DNA from: Xenorhabdus griffiniae
GTDB lineage: Bacteria > Pseudomonadota > Gammaproteobacteria > Enterobacterales > Enterobacteriaceae
Direction: 5' to 3'
DNA length: 64,000 nucleotides
Assembly: GCF_037265215.1 (NCBI RefSeq)
Contig: NZ_CP147737.1
Span: forward strand, 1,830,001 to 1,894,000
Positions 37,933-45,902 of the stretch are shown one piece after another (position 1 is the first letter of the stretch; every line of letters begins with the position of its first letter). The notes under the pieces were generated by a model. It was not told the DNA's origin and ran no database searches. It was given only the letters and a program-made list of their open reading frames with translations. Made by a program: the position numbers and the translations under genes.

Positions 37933-38095
37933 CCCCGAACCTCATGACTATTACACCCACAAGAACGGGGAAGCCGTACAAGTGCTATCAGTGGCCTTTA
38001 ATCGCGTGACCTTTGTCCGTGATGGTTATCACACCCCGTGCATCATGCCATTAAGTCGATTCACTAAAGAATACACCTACGCAGGGAGAGCCTGA
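37925..38095 (+). CDS. DUF4222-type small protein
   Basis: 56 aa, starting ATG 37925 and overlapping the Icd-like gene by 8 bp. The pattern YYTHKNGEAVQVLSVAFNRVTFVRDGYHTPCIMPLSRFTKEYT matches DUF4222 proteins, small beta-rich proteins common in enterobacterial prophages and satellites. Function unknown. Confidence 0.75.
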   Translation: MRNPEPHDYYTHKNGEAVQVLSVAFNRVTFVRDGYHTPCIMPLSRFTKEYTYAGRA

Positions 38096-38097
38096 TC

Positions 38098-38403
38098 ATG
38101 TCTGATATCTATAACCACTTGGTACGCACCAGCTTTAACGATCTGAGCACCAAAGAACTCAAAGATCTGCGCAAAAACTCCGAAGGGGCATTGAGTAGCG
38201 TGATGGCGGCAATGTCTGCAATGGGGGAAATGGCTTTCTGGTCAGTTGATAACGAAAACTATGACAATCGTCAGGCAAGAGAGGATTTACGCCGTATCGG
38301 TGAAGCCCTGATGTACCTACCCCGAATTGCCGAAGCGCTGAACGACACGGAACAAAACGCTCAGTTTGAAATCCATCACCGCGAGGGATTCCCAAAATGG
38401 TAA
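38098..38403 (+). CDS. small helical protein upstream of the primase
   Basis: 101 aa, acidic, predicted mostly helical (LSTKELKDLRKNSEGALSSVMAAMSAMGEMAFWS, then REDLRRIGEALMYLPRIAEALNDTEQNA). Overlaps the primase gene by 7 bp, so likely coupled to replication. No named family recognised. Confidence 0.7.
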   Translation: MSDIYNHLVRTSFNDLSTKELKDLRKNSEGALSSVMAAMSAMGEMAFWSVDNENYDNRQAREDLRRIGEALMYLPRIAEALNDTEQNAQFEIHHREGFPKW

Positions 38404-40763
38404 GTCATATTGATATTCGGTCGGTGAAAGCGGCAGCGCAAAATCAGTGGCAAGGTTTATTGTCTGCCTGTGGGGTGGATGTTCCGGCAAAGGGTAAGCA
38501 TGGCGCTTGCCCCATCTGTGGCGGGAATGACCGTTTTCACTTCATAGACGACCACGGTAACGGTGACTGGCATTGCCGCCAGTGTGAACACCCGAATCAC
38601 GGCGATGGCTTTGATTTACTGGTAAGAAGCAAAGGGATAACGATCACTGAGGCCGCAAAGATGGTTTCTGAGGCGCTGTTGCTTCCTTTACCAGAACCCA
38701 AGCCCGCCAGAAAGGAGGCTCCAAAATCGGAGGCTCCTCCGATAGCCGAGAAAGTGAACAAGCTGGTGGCTCAGGCTACTACCGGACAATCCGACTATCT
38801 GACCAAAAAGGGGCTGCCATGCCCCGATCAGCGATTATTGAAAAATGGCTCTTTAGTGCTGGTCACTCAGGCACTGGACAGCACAATCACCGGTGCTCAA
38901 GTCATCAAGCCGAATGGTGAAAAGCGCTTTGTGCCCGGCTCGAAGAAAAAGGGGAGTTTTATCCCTTTATCGCCCATCACCGGAACGCCGGACACAATCA
39001 TTATTGCTGAGGGTTATGCTACGGCCTTAACGGTCAATCAATTGCATGAAGGCTTGGTGCTGGCTGCGCTGGATGAGGGCAATTTATCGACGGTTGCCGG
39101 ACTGGTGAGAGAGCGGTGGCCGACAGCAAAAATCATTCTGGCGGCTGACAATGATTGGCATGAATTGGGTGAATTAGACGACAAGGGCAAACCCAAGAAG
39201 AACGTGGGCAAGATTACAGCAGAGAAGACAGCCAAAGCTATCGACGGGTGGATCACATTACCGCCGACAGAACACAAGGCTGATTGGGATGATTATCGCC
39301 AGAGTCACGGCATTGAGGCAGCAAAGCAGGCATTCAGTGAAGGGTTGTATCAGGAGGGGGAGAAGAAAGTGGAAATAGCTAACGTTATTTCGATTAATCC
39401 AGAGAAGCAGAAGAAAAAACGTACCGGTAACAACCTTGCGCAACTGGCGGATAATGAAAAGGCTTTATTGCTAACAGAGCGGTATGAAGGGATTGCTATT
39501 CACTCAGAAAGCGAGGGATTCTATACCTATCAATCGGGGGTCTGGAAGAAAACATCATTTCTGGATTTAAGCCGGGAAATGGGGAAAGTGTATACCTTGC
39601 ATGGCACTAATTTTAGTAAGCGCGCACTCAATAATGTGGTGGAAGCATTAAAGATTGTTGCGCCTGTTATGGGTGAGCCATGTCAGAGCATGATCCCCTT
39701 TGCGAATGGTGTCTTTGATATTGAAACAAAAGTCTTCTCACCTCACCGACCTGAAAATTGGTTATTAAATCACAATGGCATTGAGTATACCCCGGCAAAA
39801 CCGGATGAGAATTTGCGGGATGGTGCGCCTAATTTCCATAAATGGATAAGCCACGCCGCTGACCGAGATCCGTACAAGATGAAGCGGATATTTGCAGCGT
39901 TATATATGGTGCTGGCTAACCGTTATGACTGGCAGCTATTTTTAGAAATTACGGGTGAAGGGGGTAGCGGTAAAAGCGTCTTCACCCAGATAGCAACGTT
40001 ATTAGCAGGTCAGCACAATACAGCCAGCGGAAATATGGTGGCTTTGGACACGGCACGAGGCCGGGCGCAATTTGTGGGTAAGAGCATGATAACGCTACCC
40101 GATCAACCCAAATACACCGGGGAAGGTACGGGTATAAAAGCGATTACGGGCGGTGATGCCATAGAGATTGATCCCAAGCATGAACAGCAATACACAACAA
40201 TCATACGGGCAGTGGTTGTCGCTACTAACAATACCCCGATGATATTTACTGAACGTGCGGGTGGCGTGGCTCGTCGGCGTGTCATTTATCAATTTAACAA
40301 TAAAGTGAAAGAAGAAGATAAAGACCCGCACTTGTCAGAGAAAATAGCCCATGAAATTCCGGTTATTGTCAGGCGATTGCTGGCGACATTTGACGACCCA
40401 GAACAAGCCAAAGTGCTATTACTTGAGCAGCGTGATAGTGATGAAGCATTGGAGGTTAAACGGGCATCTAACCCTGTTTTAGATTTGTGTGCGGCACTGG
40501 CTTTTATGGGAGAACCGCGAGGGTTAGAAATGGGCGGTGGACGTAAAACAGAAGAAGAGCGCCAGCCAAAAAGATACCTTTATCACCTTTATCTTTCATT
40601 CATGGAATATCAAGGGCTAGGCCGTCCTCTGAGTGTAACCGAGTTCGGGAAAGCGGTTAAAGAAGCAGCTAAGGAATATAAGGCTGAATATCTGACACGA
40701 ACCATCAAGGGCAGACGACAAACTAATGTGCAATTGACCGATAAAGCGGACGAGTTTATCTAA
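38397..40763 (+). CDS. P4 alpha-type primase/helicase
   Basis: 788 aa replication protein. N-terminal zinc-binding primase domain (ACPICGGNDRFHFID ... WHCRQC near residues 36-62), Toprim-like primase core (DTIIIAEGYATALTV and ILAADND), and a C-terminal superfamily 3 helicase with Walker A GEGGSGKSVF near residue 522 and the following LPDQPKYTGEGTGIKAITGGD segment. In P4 the equivalent protein primes, unwinds and binds iterons at ori; an iteron array lies directly downstream here. Confidence 0.93.
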   Translation: MVSHIDIRSVKAAAQNQWQGLLSACGVDVPAKGKHGACPICGGNDRFHFIDDHGNGDWHCRQCEHPNHGDGFDLLVRSKGITITEAAKMVSEALLLPLPEPKPARKEAPKSEAPPIAEKVNKLVAQATTGQSDYLTKKGLPCPDQRLLKNGSLVLVTQALDSTITGAQVIKPNGEKRFVPGSKKKGSFIPLSPITGTPDTIIIAEGYATALTVNQLHEGLVLAALDEGNLSTVAGLVRERWPTAKIILAADNDWHELGELDDKGKPKKNVGKITAEKTAKAIDGWITLPPTEHKADWDDYRQSHGIEAAKQAFSEGLYQEGEKKVEIANVISINPEKQKKKRTGNNLAQLADNEKALLLTERYEGIAIHSESEGFYTYQSGVWKKTSFLDLSREMGKVYTLHGTNFSKRALNNVVEALKIVAPVMGEPCQSMIPFANGVFDIETKVFSPHRPENWLLNHNGIEYTPAKPDENLRDGAPNFHKWISHAADRDPYKMKRIFAALYMVLANRYDWQLFLEITGEGGSGKSVFTQIATLLAGQHNTASGNMVALDTARGRAQFVGKSMITLPDQPKYTGEGTGIKAITGGDAIEIDPKHEQQYTTIIRAVVVATNNTPMIFTERAGGVARRRVIYQFNNKVKEEDKDPHLSEKIAHEIPVIVRRLLATFDDPEQAKVLLLEQRDSDEALEVKRASNPVLDLCAALAFMGEPRGLEMGGGRKTEEERQPKRYLYHLYLSFMEYQGLGRPLSVTEFGKAVKEAAKEYKAEYLTRTIKGRRQTNVQLTDKADEFI

Positions 40764-40779
40764 AAATAGCGTTTGGTTA

Positions 40780-41011
40780 TCTACCTTGTCTACCTAATGG
40801 TTATTTATATATATTAATCATATGGTTAATTAGGTAGATAACTATTTGAAGATTATCTACCTATTATCTACCTTATCTACCCAAAGGAAAGAAAAAAGTA
40901 GGTAGATGAGGTCGAAATGGGTAGACAATGGGTAGATAGCGAAAAGTTAGTCATCTACCCACTCAACGCCTTGCGCCACATGGGATAGTGTGAGTGGGTA
41001 GATAAGGTAGA
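40780..41011. other. iteron array, probable replication origin
   Basis: Twelve copies of TCTACC or its complement GGTAGA in 232 bp: 40780, 40789, 40833, 40856, 40867, 40876, 40901, 40920, 40931, 40954, 40997 and 41006 (left coordinates), most extended to TATCTACC. Two of them sit in a perfect 12 bp inverted repeat, TCTACCCACTCA (40954-40965) and TGAGTGGGTAGA (40991-41002). An AT-rich stretch (40800-40830) is included. Location just after the primase/helicase gene fits an origin recognised by it. Confidence 0.75.
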
Positions 41012-41078
41012 TAACCCCGGCACATTTTTTTATAAACGTTAAAGCACAAAAGTAGTTACCCTCAATTTGGAGATTAAA

Positions 41079-41444
41079 ATGAACCGAGTTCAAGAGTTAA
41101 AAGAAAAAGTCAGTGAATTGAATGAATTATTAGATTCAGGGTATCCAAGATACCGTTTTGATAAAGAAACCAGTGAAGAGATCAGCCAGAAAATTACAGC
41201 ATTGAAAGATTCAGCTTCACAGCTTTCTAATCAATTAAGAAAACAGTACGCCAATGGAGAATTATCAAAATTTGAAATAGCTTTTATTGAACCCGCGATC
41301 ACAGATGCCTATATGAAAGGAGTCGATAAGATACGCAGAGGCGCTAAACCTAGCCAAACTATTCATAATCACATAGTTGATACATTATCGACATTAGAAT
41401 ATTGGATAGGCAGTATCGAAGAATATCAGAGTAAAGATTTGTAA
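41079..41444 (+). CDS. hypothetical helical protein
   Basis: 121 aa starting ATG 41079, 7 nt after GGAG. Helical and charged throughout: NRVQELKEKVSELNELLDSG coiled-coil-like N-terminus and HNHIVDTLSTLEYWIGSIEEYQ at the end. No family recognised. It lies alone between the origin and the capsid operon with its own terminator, the position of a cargo or regulatory gene. Confidence 0.65.
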   Translation: MNRVQELKEKVSELNELLDSGYPRYRFDKETSEEISQKITALKDSASQLSNQLRKQYANGELSKFEIAFIEPAITDAYMKGVDKIRRGAKPSQTIHNHIVDTLSTLEYWIGSIEEYQSKDL

Positions 41445-41473
41445 ATATTCCGTCCTCATGTTTCCCCTTGTTG

Positions 41474-41500
41474 AGACCTCTTGTTTAGAGGTCTTTTTAT
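41474..41500 (+). terminator. rho-independent terminator
   Basis: AGACCTC-TTGTTTA-GAGGTCT stem followed by TTTTAT, 30 bp after the 121-residue ORF. Separates the early part of the island from the capsid operon. Confidence 0.9.
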
Positions 41501-41520
41501 TCTATTTTTCATGTATATAG

Positions 41521-41653
41521 TAACAAATGGCACTCAGACGTGAGCCGCCATCAGGCCGTTTAATCAAGCTGCGCGAAGCAGCCTGTGAGACGCAGAAAAA
41601 GGTTATTCGGCCTGTCCCTCAATGTTGGTTTCACGTCTTAACATTATTTGTTA
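41521..41653 (+). promoter_or_regulatory. structured leader before the capsid gene
   Basis: 133 nt with nested, perfect inverted arms: TAACAAAT (41521-41528) with ATTTGTTA (41646-41653); AGACGTGA (41536-41543) with TCACGTCT (41631-41638), separated from the outer stem by 7 nt on each side; CAGGCCG (41552-41558) with CGGCCTG (41608-41614); and an inner hairpin GCTGC-GCGAA-GCAGC (41568-41582). The 3' arm ends 14 nt before the capsid ATG, so the fold could mask or expose the ribosome binding site. Confidence 0.6.
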
Positions 41654-41666
41654 TGGAAACCATTTC

Positions 41667-42821
41667 ATGAAAAAACTTCTCGAATTACGCCAACAGAAAG
41701 CCGATTTAACGACCCAAATGCGTTCACTGCTCACCAAAGCCGAAAACGAAAAACGCTCACTCAATGCGGATGAAGCCAAACAGTTCGACGAGCTGCGCAC
41801 GCAGTCCGAGGCACTCAATACAGAAATCGCCCGTTATGAGGCGCTGTCTGATGAAGAACGCAATCAGGCCAAGAATCAGCCCGCCAATAAAACACTCAGC
41901 AATGACGAACTGCGTCACTATATTGTGACCGGGGAAACGCGCACCTTGTCTACGGGCGTACCCTCAGAAGGTGGCTATACCGTTATCCCGGAGCTGAACA
42001 GGCAGATCATGCAGCAACTGGCTGATGAGTCGGTTATGCGCCGAATTTGTACGATTAAGACCACACGCAGCAATGAGTATAAACAGCTTGTTTCGGTCGG
42101 GGGTGCAGAGGTCGCCCACGGGGAAGAAGGCAAGGCACGTAGTGAGACAGCCACACCGACGATGGAAGAAGTCAGCATCAAGCTGTTTCCGATTTATGCC
42201 TACCCGAAGACCACCCAAGAAATCATCGATTTTAGCGATGTCGATATTTTAGGCTGGTTAACCTCAGAAATTGCAGATACGTTTGTGGATACCGAAGAAA
42301 CGGATCTCGTGAGTGGTGACGGCAGCAAGAGAGCGAAAGGTTTTCTGTCTTATCCCCGTGATACCCAAACTGACAAGGTACGTGCGTTCGGTACACTGCA
42401 AAAGCTGGAAGTTGCCAAACTGGAAGCCGATAGCCTGATTGACCTGAAATTCTTGCTCAGGAACAAATACCGTAAAAATGCGGTGTGGGTGATGAACTCC
42501 ACGACCGCCGCCAAAGTGCAGAAGCTGAAAAACGGCAATGGCGATTACATCTGGCGCGAACGTCTGCAAGCGGGTGATCCTGATATGTTGCTGGGCTTGC
42601 CTGTCCATTATCTCGAATTTATGCCGGATGATGCTATCGGTCTGGGTGACTTCAAACGCGGTTACTTCATCGTTGACCATGATACCGGCACCCGCACCCG
42701 TCCTGACAATATCACCGAACCGGGGTACTACAAAGTACACACGGATAAATATTTGGGTGGTGGTCTGGTCGATTCCAACGCCATCAAAGTGCTGGAAATC
42801 AAAGGCACGAAAGCGGGTTAA
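41667..42821 (+). CDS. HK97-family major capsid protein
   Basis: 384 aa. N-terminal delta/scaffold-like coiled coil (MKKLLELRQQKADLTTQMRSLLTKAENEKRSLNADEAKQF) as in HK97 gp5, then the HK97 fold: STGVPSEGGYTVIPELNRQI, the E-loop region, FVDTEETDLVSGDGSKRAKGFLSY and the P-domain WVMNSTTAAKVQKLKNGNGDYIW, ending YLGGGLVDSNAIKVLEIK. The N-terminal segment should be removed by the protease encoded next. ATG 41667 chosen from the family start; its ribosome binding site is weak. Confidence 0.95.
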   Translation: MKKLLELRQQKADLTTQMRSLLTKAENEKRSLNADEAKQFDELRTQSEALNTEIARYEALSDEERNQAKNQPANKTLSNDELRHYIVTGETRTLSTGVPSEGGYTVIPELNRQIMQQLADESVMRRICTIKTTRSNEYKQLVSVGGAEVAHGEEGKARSETATPTMEEVSIKLFPIYAYPKTTQEIIDFSDVDILGWLTSEIADTFVDTEETDLVSGDGSKRAKGFLSYPRDTQTDKVRAFGTLQKLEVAKLEADSLIDLKFLLRNKYRKNAVWVMNSTTAAKVQKLKNGNGDYIWRERLQAGDPDMLLGLPVHYLEFMPDDAIGLGDFKRGYFIVDHDTGTRTRPDNITEPGYYKVHTDKYLGGGLVDSNAIKVLEIKGTKAG

Positions 42822-42863
42822 CGATAAGGGGCACTGCGCCCCTTTGTAGTCTGGAGTCTACCA

Positions 42864-43412
42864 ATGAAAAATGAGTTTGAAATCCGCACCGCTTCCCTGT
42901 CTGCCAGTGATAAGAAACTGACCGGTTATGTCATTAAGTGGAACAGCCGATCACAAGTGTTGTGGGATGAGTTTGTCGAGCAATTCGCCCCGAATGCCTT
43001 TAGCGCCAGTTTAATGGCGGGTGCAGATGTCAGGGCTTTGTATGAACATGATCACATGAACCTGTTAGGCCGTACTGCGTCGGGTACATTGCAGCTTGCC
43101 GAAGATGCCACCGGATTACGCTTCGAGTTAACCCCGCCGGATACCCAATTAGGGCGTGATGTACTGGCACTGGTTGAACGGGGTGATATTTCCGGTGTGT
43201 CCTTTGGCTTTCGAGCGATAAAAGATCAGTGGGATATTGGTCAAGAACCTTATATCAGAACCGTCTTAGAGGCTGAATTACGGGAAATCACCATTACCAG
43301 TTTACCCGCCTACCCTGAAAGCGGTGTTGAGATTGCCAAACGCTCATTAAACGCAGCCAAGCCCTGCAATGTGGATTTGCGCCATTACTGGCTACAACTG
43401 TCTGAGGTGTGA
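42864..43412 (+). CDS. HK97-family prohead protease
   Basis: 182 aa maturation protease. LTGYVIKWNSRSQVLW and FAPNAFSASL at the N-terminus; catalytic His in LYEHDHMNLLGRT and catalytic Ser in ISGVSFGFRAI are in the order expected for the herpes-assemblin-like fold of HK97 gp4. The stop overlaps the portal start region. Confidence 0.94.
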   Translation: MKNEFEIRTASLSASDKKLTGYVIKWNSRSQVLWDEFVEQFAPNAFSASLMAGADVRALYEHDHMNLLGRTASGTLQLAEDATGLRFELTPPDTQLGRDVLALVERGDISGVSFGFRAIKDQWDIGQEPYIRTVLEAELREITITSLPAYPESGVEIAKRSLNAAKPCNVDLRHYWLQLSEV

Positions 43413-43414
43413 TG

Positions 43415-44632
43415 ATGTGGCCTTTTAAGCGAAAAGCTGCTGAGACTCGCAGTATGAGTATTGATGAGTTTCTTTCTCTGGCGGGTATATCTAATACCAA
43501 ATCCGGCGAGCATGTTTCACCGTCTACAGCGGAAGGTTTACCCGCAGTCATGAATGCTGTCACGGTGATCAGTGAAGCCGTAGCCACCATGCCCTGTTAT
43601 CTCTATCGGGTTCAGCACCAGCACGGCAAAGAATCCCGCGAATGGTTGAGCGATCACCCGGTCGATTATCTGCTCAATGAATACCCGAACGACTGCCAGA
43701 CGCCCTTTCAGTTTAAGCGAACCTTAATGCGCCATTGTTTACTGAATGGTAATGCGTATGCGGTCATCGTCTGGGGAAAAGACGGGCAGCCACAATCTTT
43801 GCACCCTTACCCGCCGTCAGCCGTGGTCGCGCAACGATTATCCGATCACCGATTTGCCTACACCATCACCGAACCTTATAGCGGTAAGGTGAAAACCTAC
43901 TTACAGGAAGAAATCCTGCATTTACGCTATGCCACCGAAGATGGCTTTTTAGGCCGCTCACCTGTCACTATTTGCCGTGAAACATTGGGCTTAGGTCTGG
44001 CACAACAGCGCCACGGCGCTAGCATCATGAAAGAAGGCATGATGGCGGCAGGCGTGATTAAATCCGCTGAGTGGTTAGATGGTGTCAAAGGCAATAAGGC
44101 ACTGGAAGCCCTCGAACGTTACAAAGGTGCTCGCAATGCAGGGAAAACGCCTATTCTTGAGGGAGGGATGGAATACCAGCAATTAGGCATGAGTAACCAA
44201 GATGCGGAATGGCTGGCCTCCCGCCGTTTCACCATTGACGATATCGCCCGGATGTTCAACGTCAGTCCTATCTTCCTGCAAGAATATTCAAACAGTACCT
44301 ACAGCAACTTTAGCGAGGCATCACGCGCTTTTCTGACAATCACCATGCGCCCGTGGCTGGCTAACTTTGAGCAGCAAATCAAATCGGCTTTATTGCTGAA
44401 TTCACCCACAAAAGGCATTCGCTACCAAGTTGAATTTGATACCGCTGACCTGCTGCGCGCCAATCCGAAAGAACGCTTCCAGAGCTACGAGACAGCGATT
44501 AAATCCGGTGTGATGTGCCCGAATGAAGCCCGTGAACGTGAGGGATTATCCCCCCGTGACGGTGGAGACGAGTTTAGCCAGGCATGGAAACAAGAGGTCA
44601 ATATTAAAAAAACAGAGGTGAAAGATGAGTGA
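43415..44632 (+). CDS. HK97-family phage portal protein
   Basis: About 405 aa. PSTAEGLPAVMNAVTVISEAVATMPCYLYR and WLSDHPVDYLLNEYPND are typical portal N-terminal motifs; FTIDDIARMFNVSPIFLQEYSNSTYSNFSEASRAFLTITMRPWLANFE is the conserved clip/stem region. Forms the dodecameric vertex ring through which DNA enters. ATG 43415 is 7 nt after GAGG; ATG 43412 is also possible. Confidence 0.95.
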   Translation: MWPFKRKAAETRSMSIDEFLSLAGISNTKSGEHVSPSTAEGLPAVMNAVTVISEAVATMPCYLYRVQHQHGKESREWLSDHPVDYLLNEYPNDCQTPFQFKRTLMRHCLLNGNAYAVIVWGKDGQPQSLHPYPPSAVVAQRLSDHRFAYTITEPYSGKVKTYLQEEILHLRYATEDGFLGRSPVTICRETLGLGLAQQRHGASIMKEGMMAAGVIKSAEWLDGVKGNKALEALERYKGARNAGKTPILEGGMEYQQLGMSNQDAEWLASRRFTIDDIARMFNVSPIFLQEYSNSTYSNFSEASRAFLTITMRPWLANFEQQIKSALLLNSPTKGIRYQVEFDTADLLRANPKERFQSYETAIKSGVMCPNEAREREGLSPRDGGDEFSQAWKQEVNIKKTEVKDE

Positions 44633-44927
44633 CCCCCTCATGACATTGGATGAAATCAAGCAGCATTGCCGGATAGATGAAAGTGATACGTTAGAAGATA
44701 CCTTGCTTCAAGGTTATACCGAGGCTGCATTGGAAGTCTGCCAGCAACATATCGGTAAGCGGTTTGATGAAGGCTTGGTATTCAGCCCGGCGATGAAAGT
44801 CGGCTGTTTGCTCTATATCGGCTTGCTGTATGAAACTCGTTCGATGGCGGTAGATGCAGAACTGAAAGAAGTGCCTTTTACCATCAAATCATTATGGTCT
44901 GTCTATCGTGATGTGGGAGTCTACTGA
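44625..44927 (+). CDS. head-tail connector (gp6-like)
   Basis: 100 aa. MTLDEIKQHCRIDESDTLEDTLLQGYTEAALEVCQQHIGKR is the classic start of the HK97 gp6-like connector family (DNA-packaging adaptor). It would form the ring below the portal to which a tail joins. Overlaps the portal gene by 8 bp and the HNH gene by 1 bp. Confidence 0.9.
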   Translation: MSDPLMTLDEIKQHCRIDESDTLEDTLLQGYTEAALEVCQQHIGKRFDEGLVFSPAMKVGCLLYIGLLYETRSMAVDAELKEVPFTIKSLWSVYRDVGVY

Positions 44928-45361
44928 TGCCATGGCAACCGTTAAAGCGTTGTACTTATCCGAGCTGTCGTGAGCGGGTAACGTCTGGTCGATGTGAGCA
45001 GCACAAACGGGAAGCCAGACGACAGCAGGACAGTAAGCGAGGAACCCGAACAGCACGCGGTTATAGCAATCAATGGGGTAAGTATCGGTTGATGTACCTT
45101 AAAGCGAACCCCTTATGTGTGATTTGCCTGAAAGCCAGTATCTACACTCCTGCTACCATTGTTGACCACATTATCCCGATAGACGGTGACAGTGATGTGT
45201 TGTTCTGGCCTGACTTCAATCACCAGTCAATATGTCATAGCTGCCATAACACCAAGACGTTTAAACAAGACCCGATAACCAAGCAGAAGCGCAAGCGCGG
45301 TGAGTATCGGGAACAGGAAGAAAGAGCGGCAAAGTATCGAGGCTGGTTAGTTGCAAATTGA
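44927..45361 (+). CDS. HNH endonuclease (packaging-associated)
   Basis: 144 aa. Zinc-binding cysteines CTYPSCRE and CEQH at the N-terminus, then the HNH core LCVICLKASIYTPATIVDHIIPIDGDSDVLFWPDFNHQSICHSCHNTKT. HNH proteins next to terminase are needed for cos cleavage in HK97-type phages and are a standard member of capsid-forming PICIs. Lies just before the cos-like sequence and TerS. Confidence 0.92.
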   Translation: MPWQPLKRCTYPSCRERVTSGRCEQHKREARRQQDSKRGTRTARGYSNQWGKYRLMYLKANPLCVICLKASIYTPATIVDHIIPIDGDSDVLFWPDFNHQSICHSCHNTKTFKQDPITKQKRKRGEYREQEERAAKYRGWLVAN

Positions 45362-45419
45362 AACAGTCACATCATGATTTGATATTAATTACAAGAAAAA
45401 CAGTTTCAAATGAAATGAT

Positions 45420-45520
45420 CGGGGTGGGGGAGTAAAAAATGACAAACGCCCCGCTCATAGGAACCGCCGCCCCCTCGAATTTTTACGCACGGCACTTTTT
45501 TCAATAGCAGTAATTTCATA
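45420..45520. other. cos-like packaging site
   Basis: Gap between HNH and TerS genes with a GC-rich core in AT-rich flanks: CGGGGTGGGGGAGTAAAAAA, then AACGCCCCGC, then ACCGCCGCCCCCTCGAA and TTTTTACGCACGGCAC. Opposed G-run and C-run tracts with A/T tracts next to terS are the usual look of HK97-type cos regions. The cleavage position is not determined. Confidence 0.5.
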
Positions 45521-45534
45521 GGAAACAATAGATT

Positions 45535-45894
45535 ATGGCAAGAGCACCCAAACCCCCCGTGTATTTAAACGACATCGCCGCCGAGCAATGGAAATCCAAA
45601 GCCAAAATTCTCAATGAGCGGGAAGACCTCAGTCCGGCTGACTGGAACAACTTAGAACTGTATTGCGTCAACTATGCGATTTACCGCAAAGCCGTTGAAG
45701 ACATTGAGGTACGTGGGTTCGCGGTGGAAGGTTCACGCGGTGCGGCGACCAGTAACCCCTCACTGAAAGCGAAAGCCGATGCGGAAAAAATCATGATAAA
45801 AATGTCGTCATTGCTGGGCTTTGATCCGGTTTCCCGCCGCCGGAATCCGATAGAAAGTGATGAACCCGATGATTTAGATGTGCTGATAGCCTGA
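45535..45894 (+). CDS. terS: P27-family terminase small subunit
   Basis: 119 aa. PPVYLNDIAAEQWKSKAKILNEREDLSPADWNNLELYCVNYAIYRKAVEDIE is the P27-type TerS motif; the protein recognises the packaging site and recruits TerL. Its presence alongside a cognate TerL argues that the island packages itself rather than redirecting helper terminase. Confidence 0.92.
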   Translation: MARAPKPPVYLNDIAAEQWKSKAKILNEREDLSPADWNNLELYCVNYAIYRKAVEDIEVRGFAVEGSRGAATSNPSLKAKADAEKIMIKMSSLLGFDPVSRRRNPIESDEPDDLDVLIA

Positions 45895-45902
45895 GTAGTT
45901 CA

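Noticed and set aside
41521..41653. Integron attC site
   Set aside because: Length and folded-arm layout recall attC/VCR sites and one end begins TAACAAA, but the conserved GTTRRRY/RYYYAAC core sites are absent and there is no integron integrase nearby.
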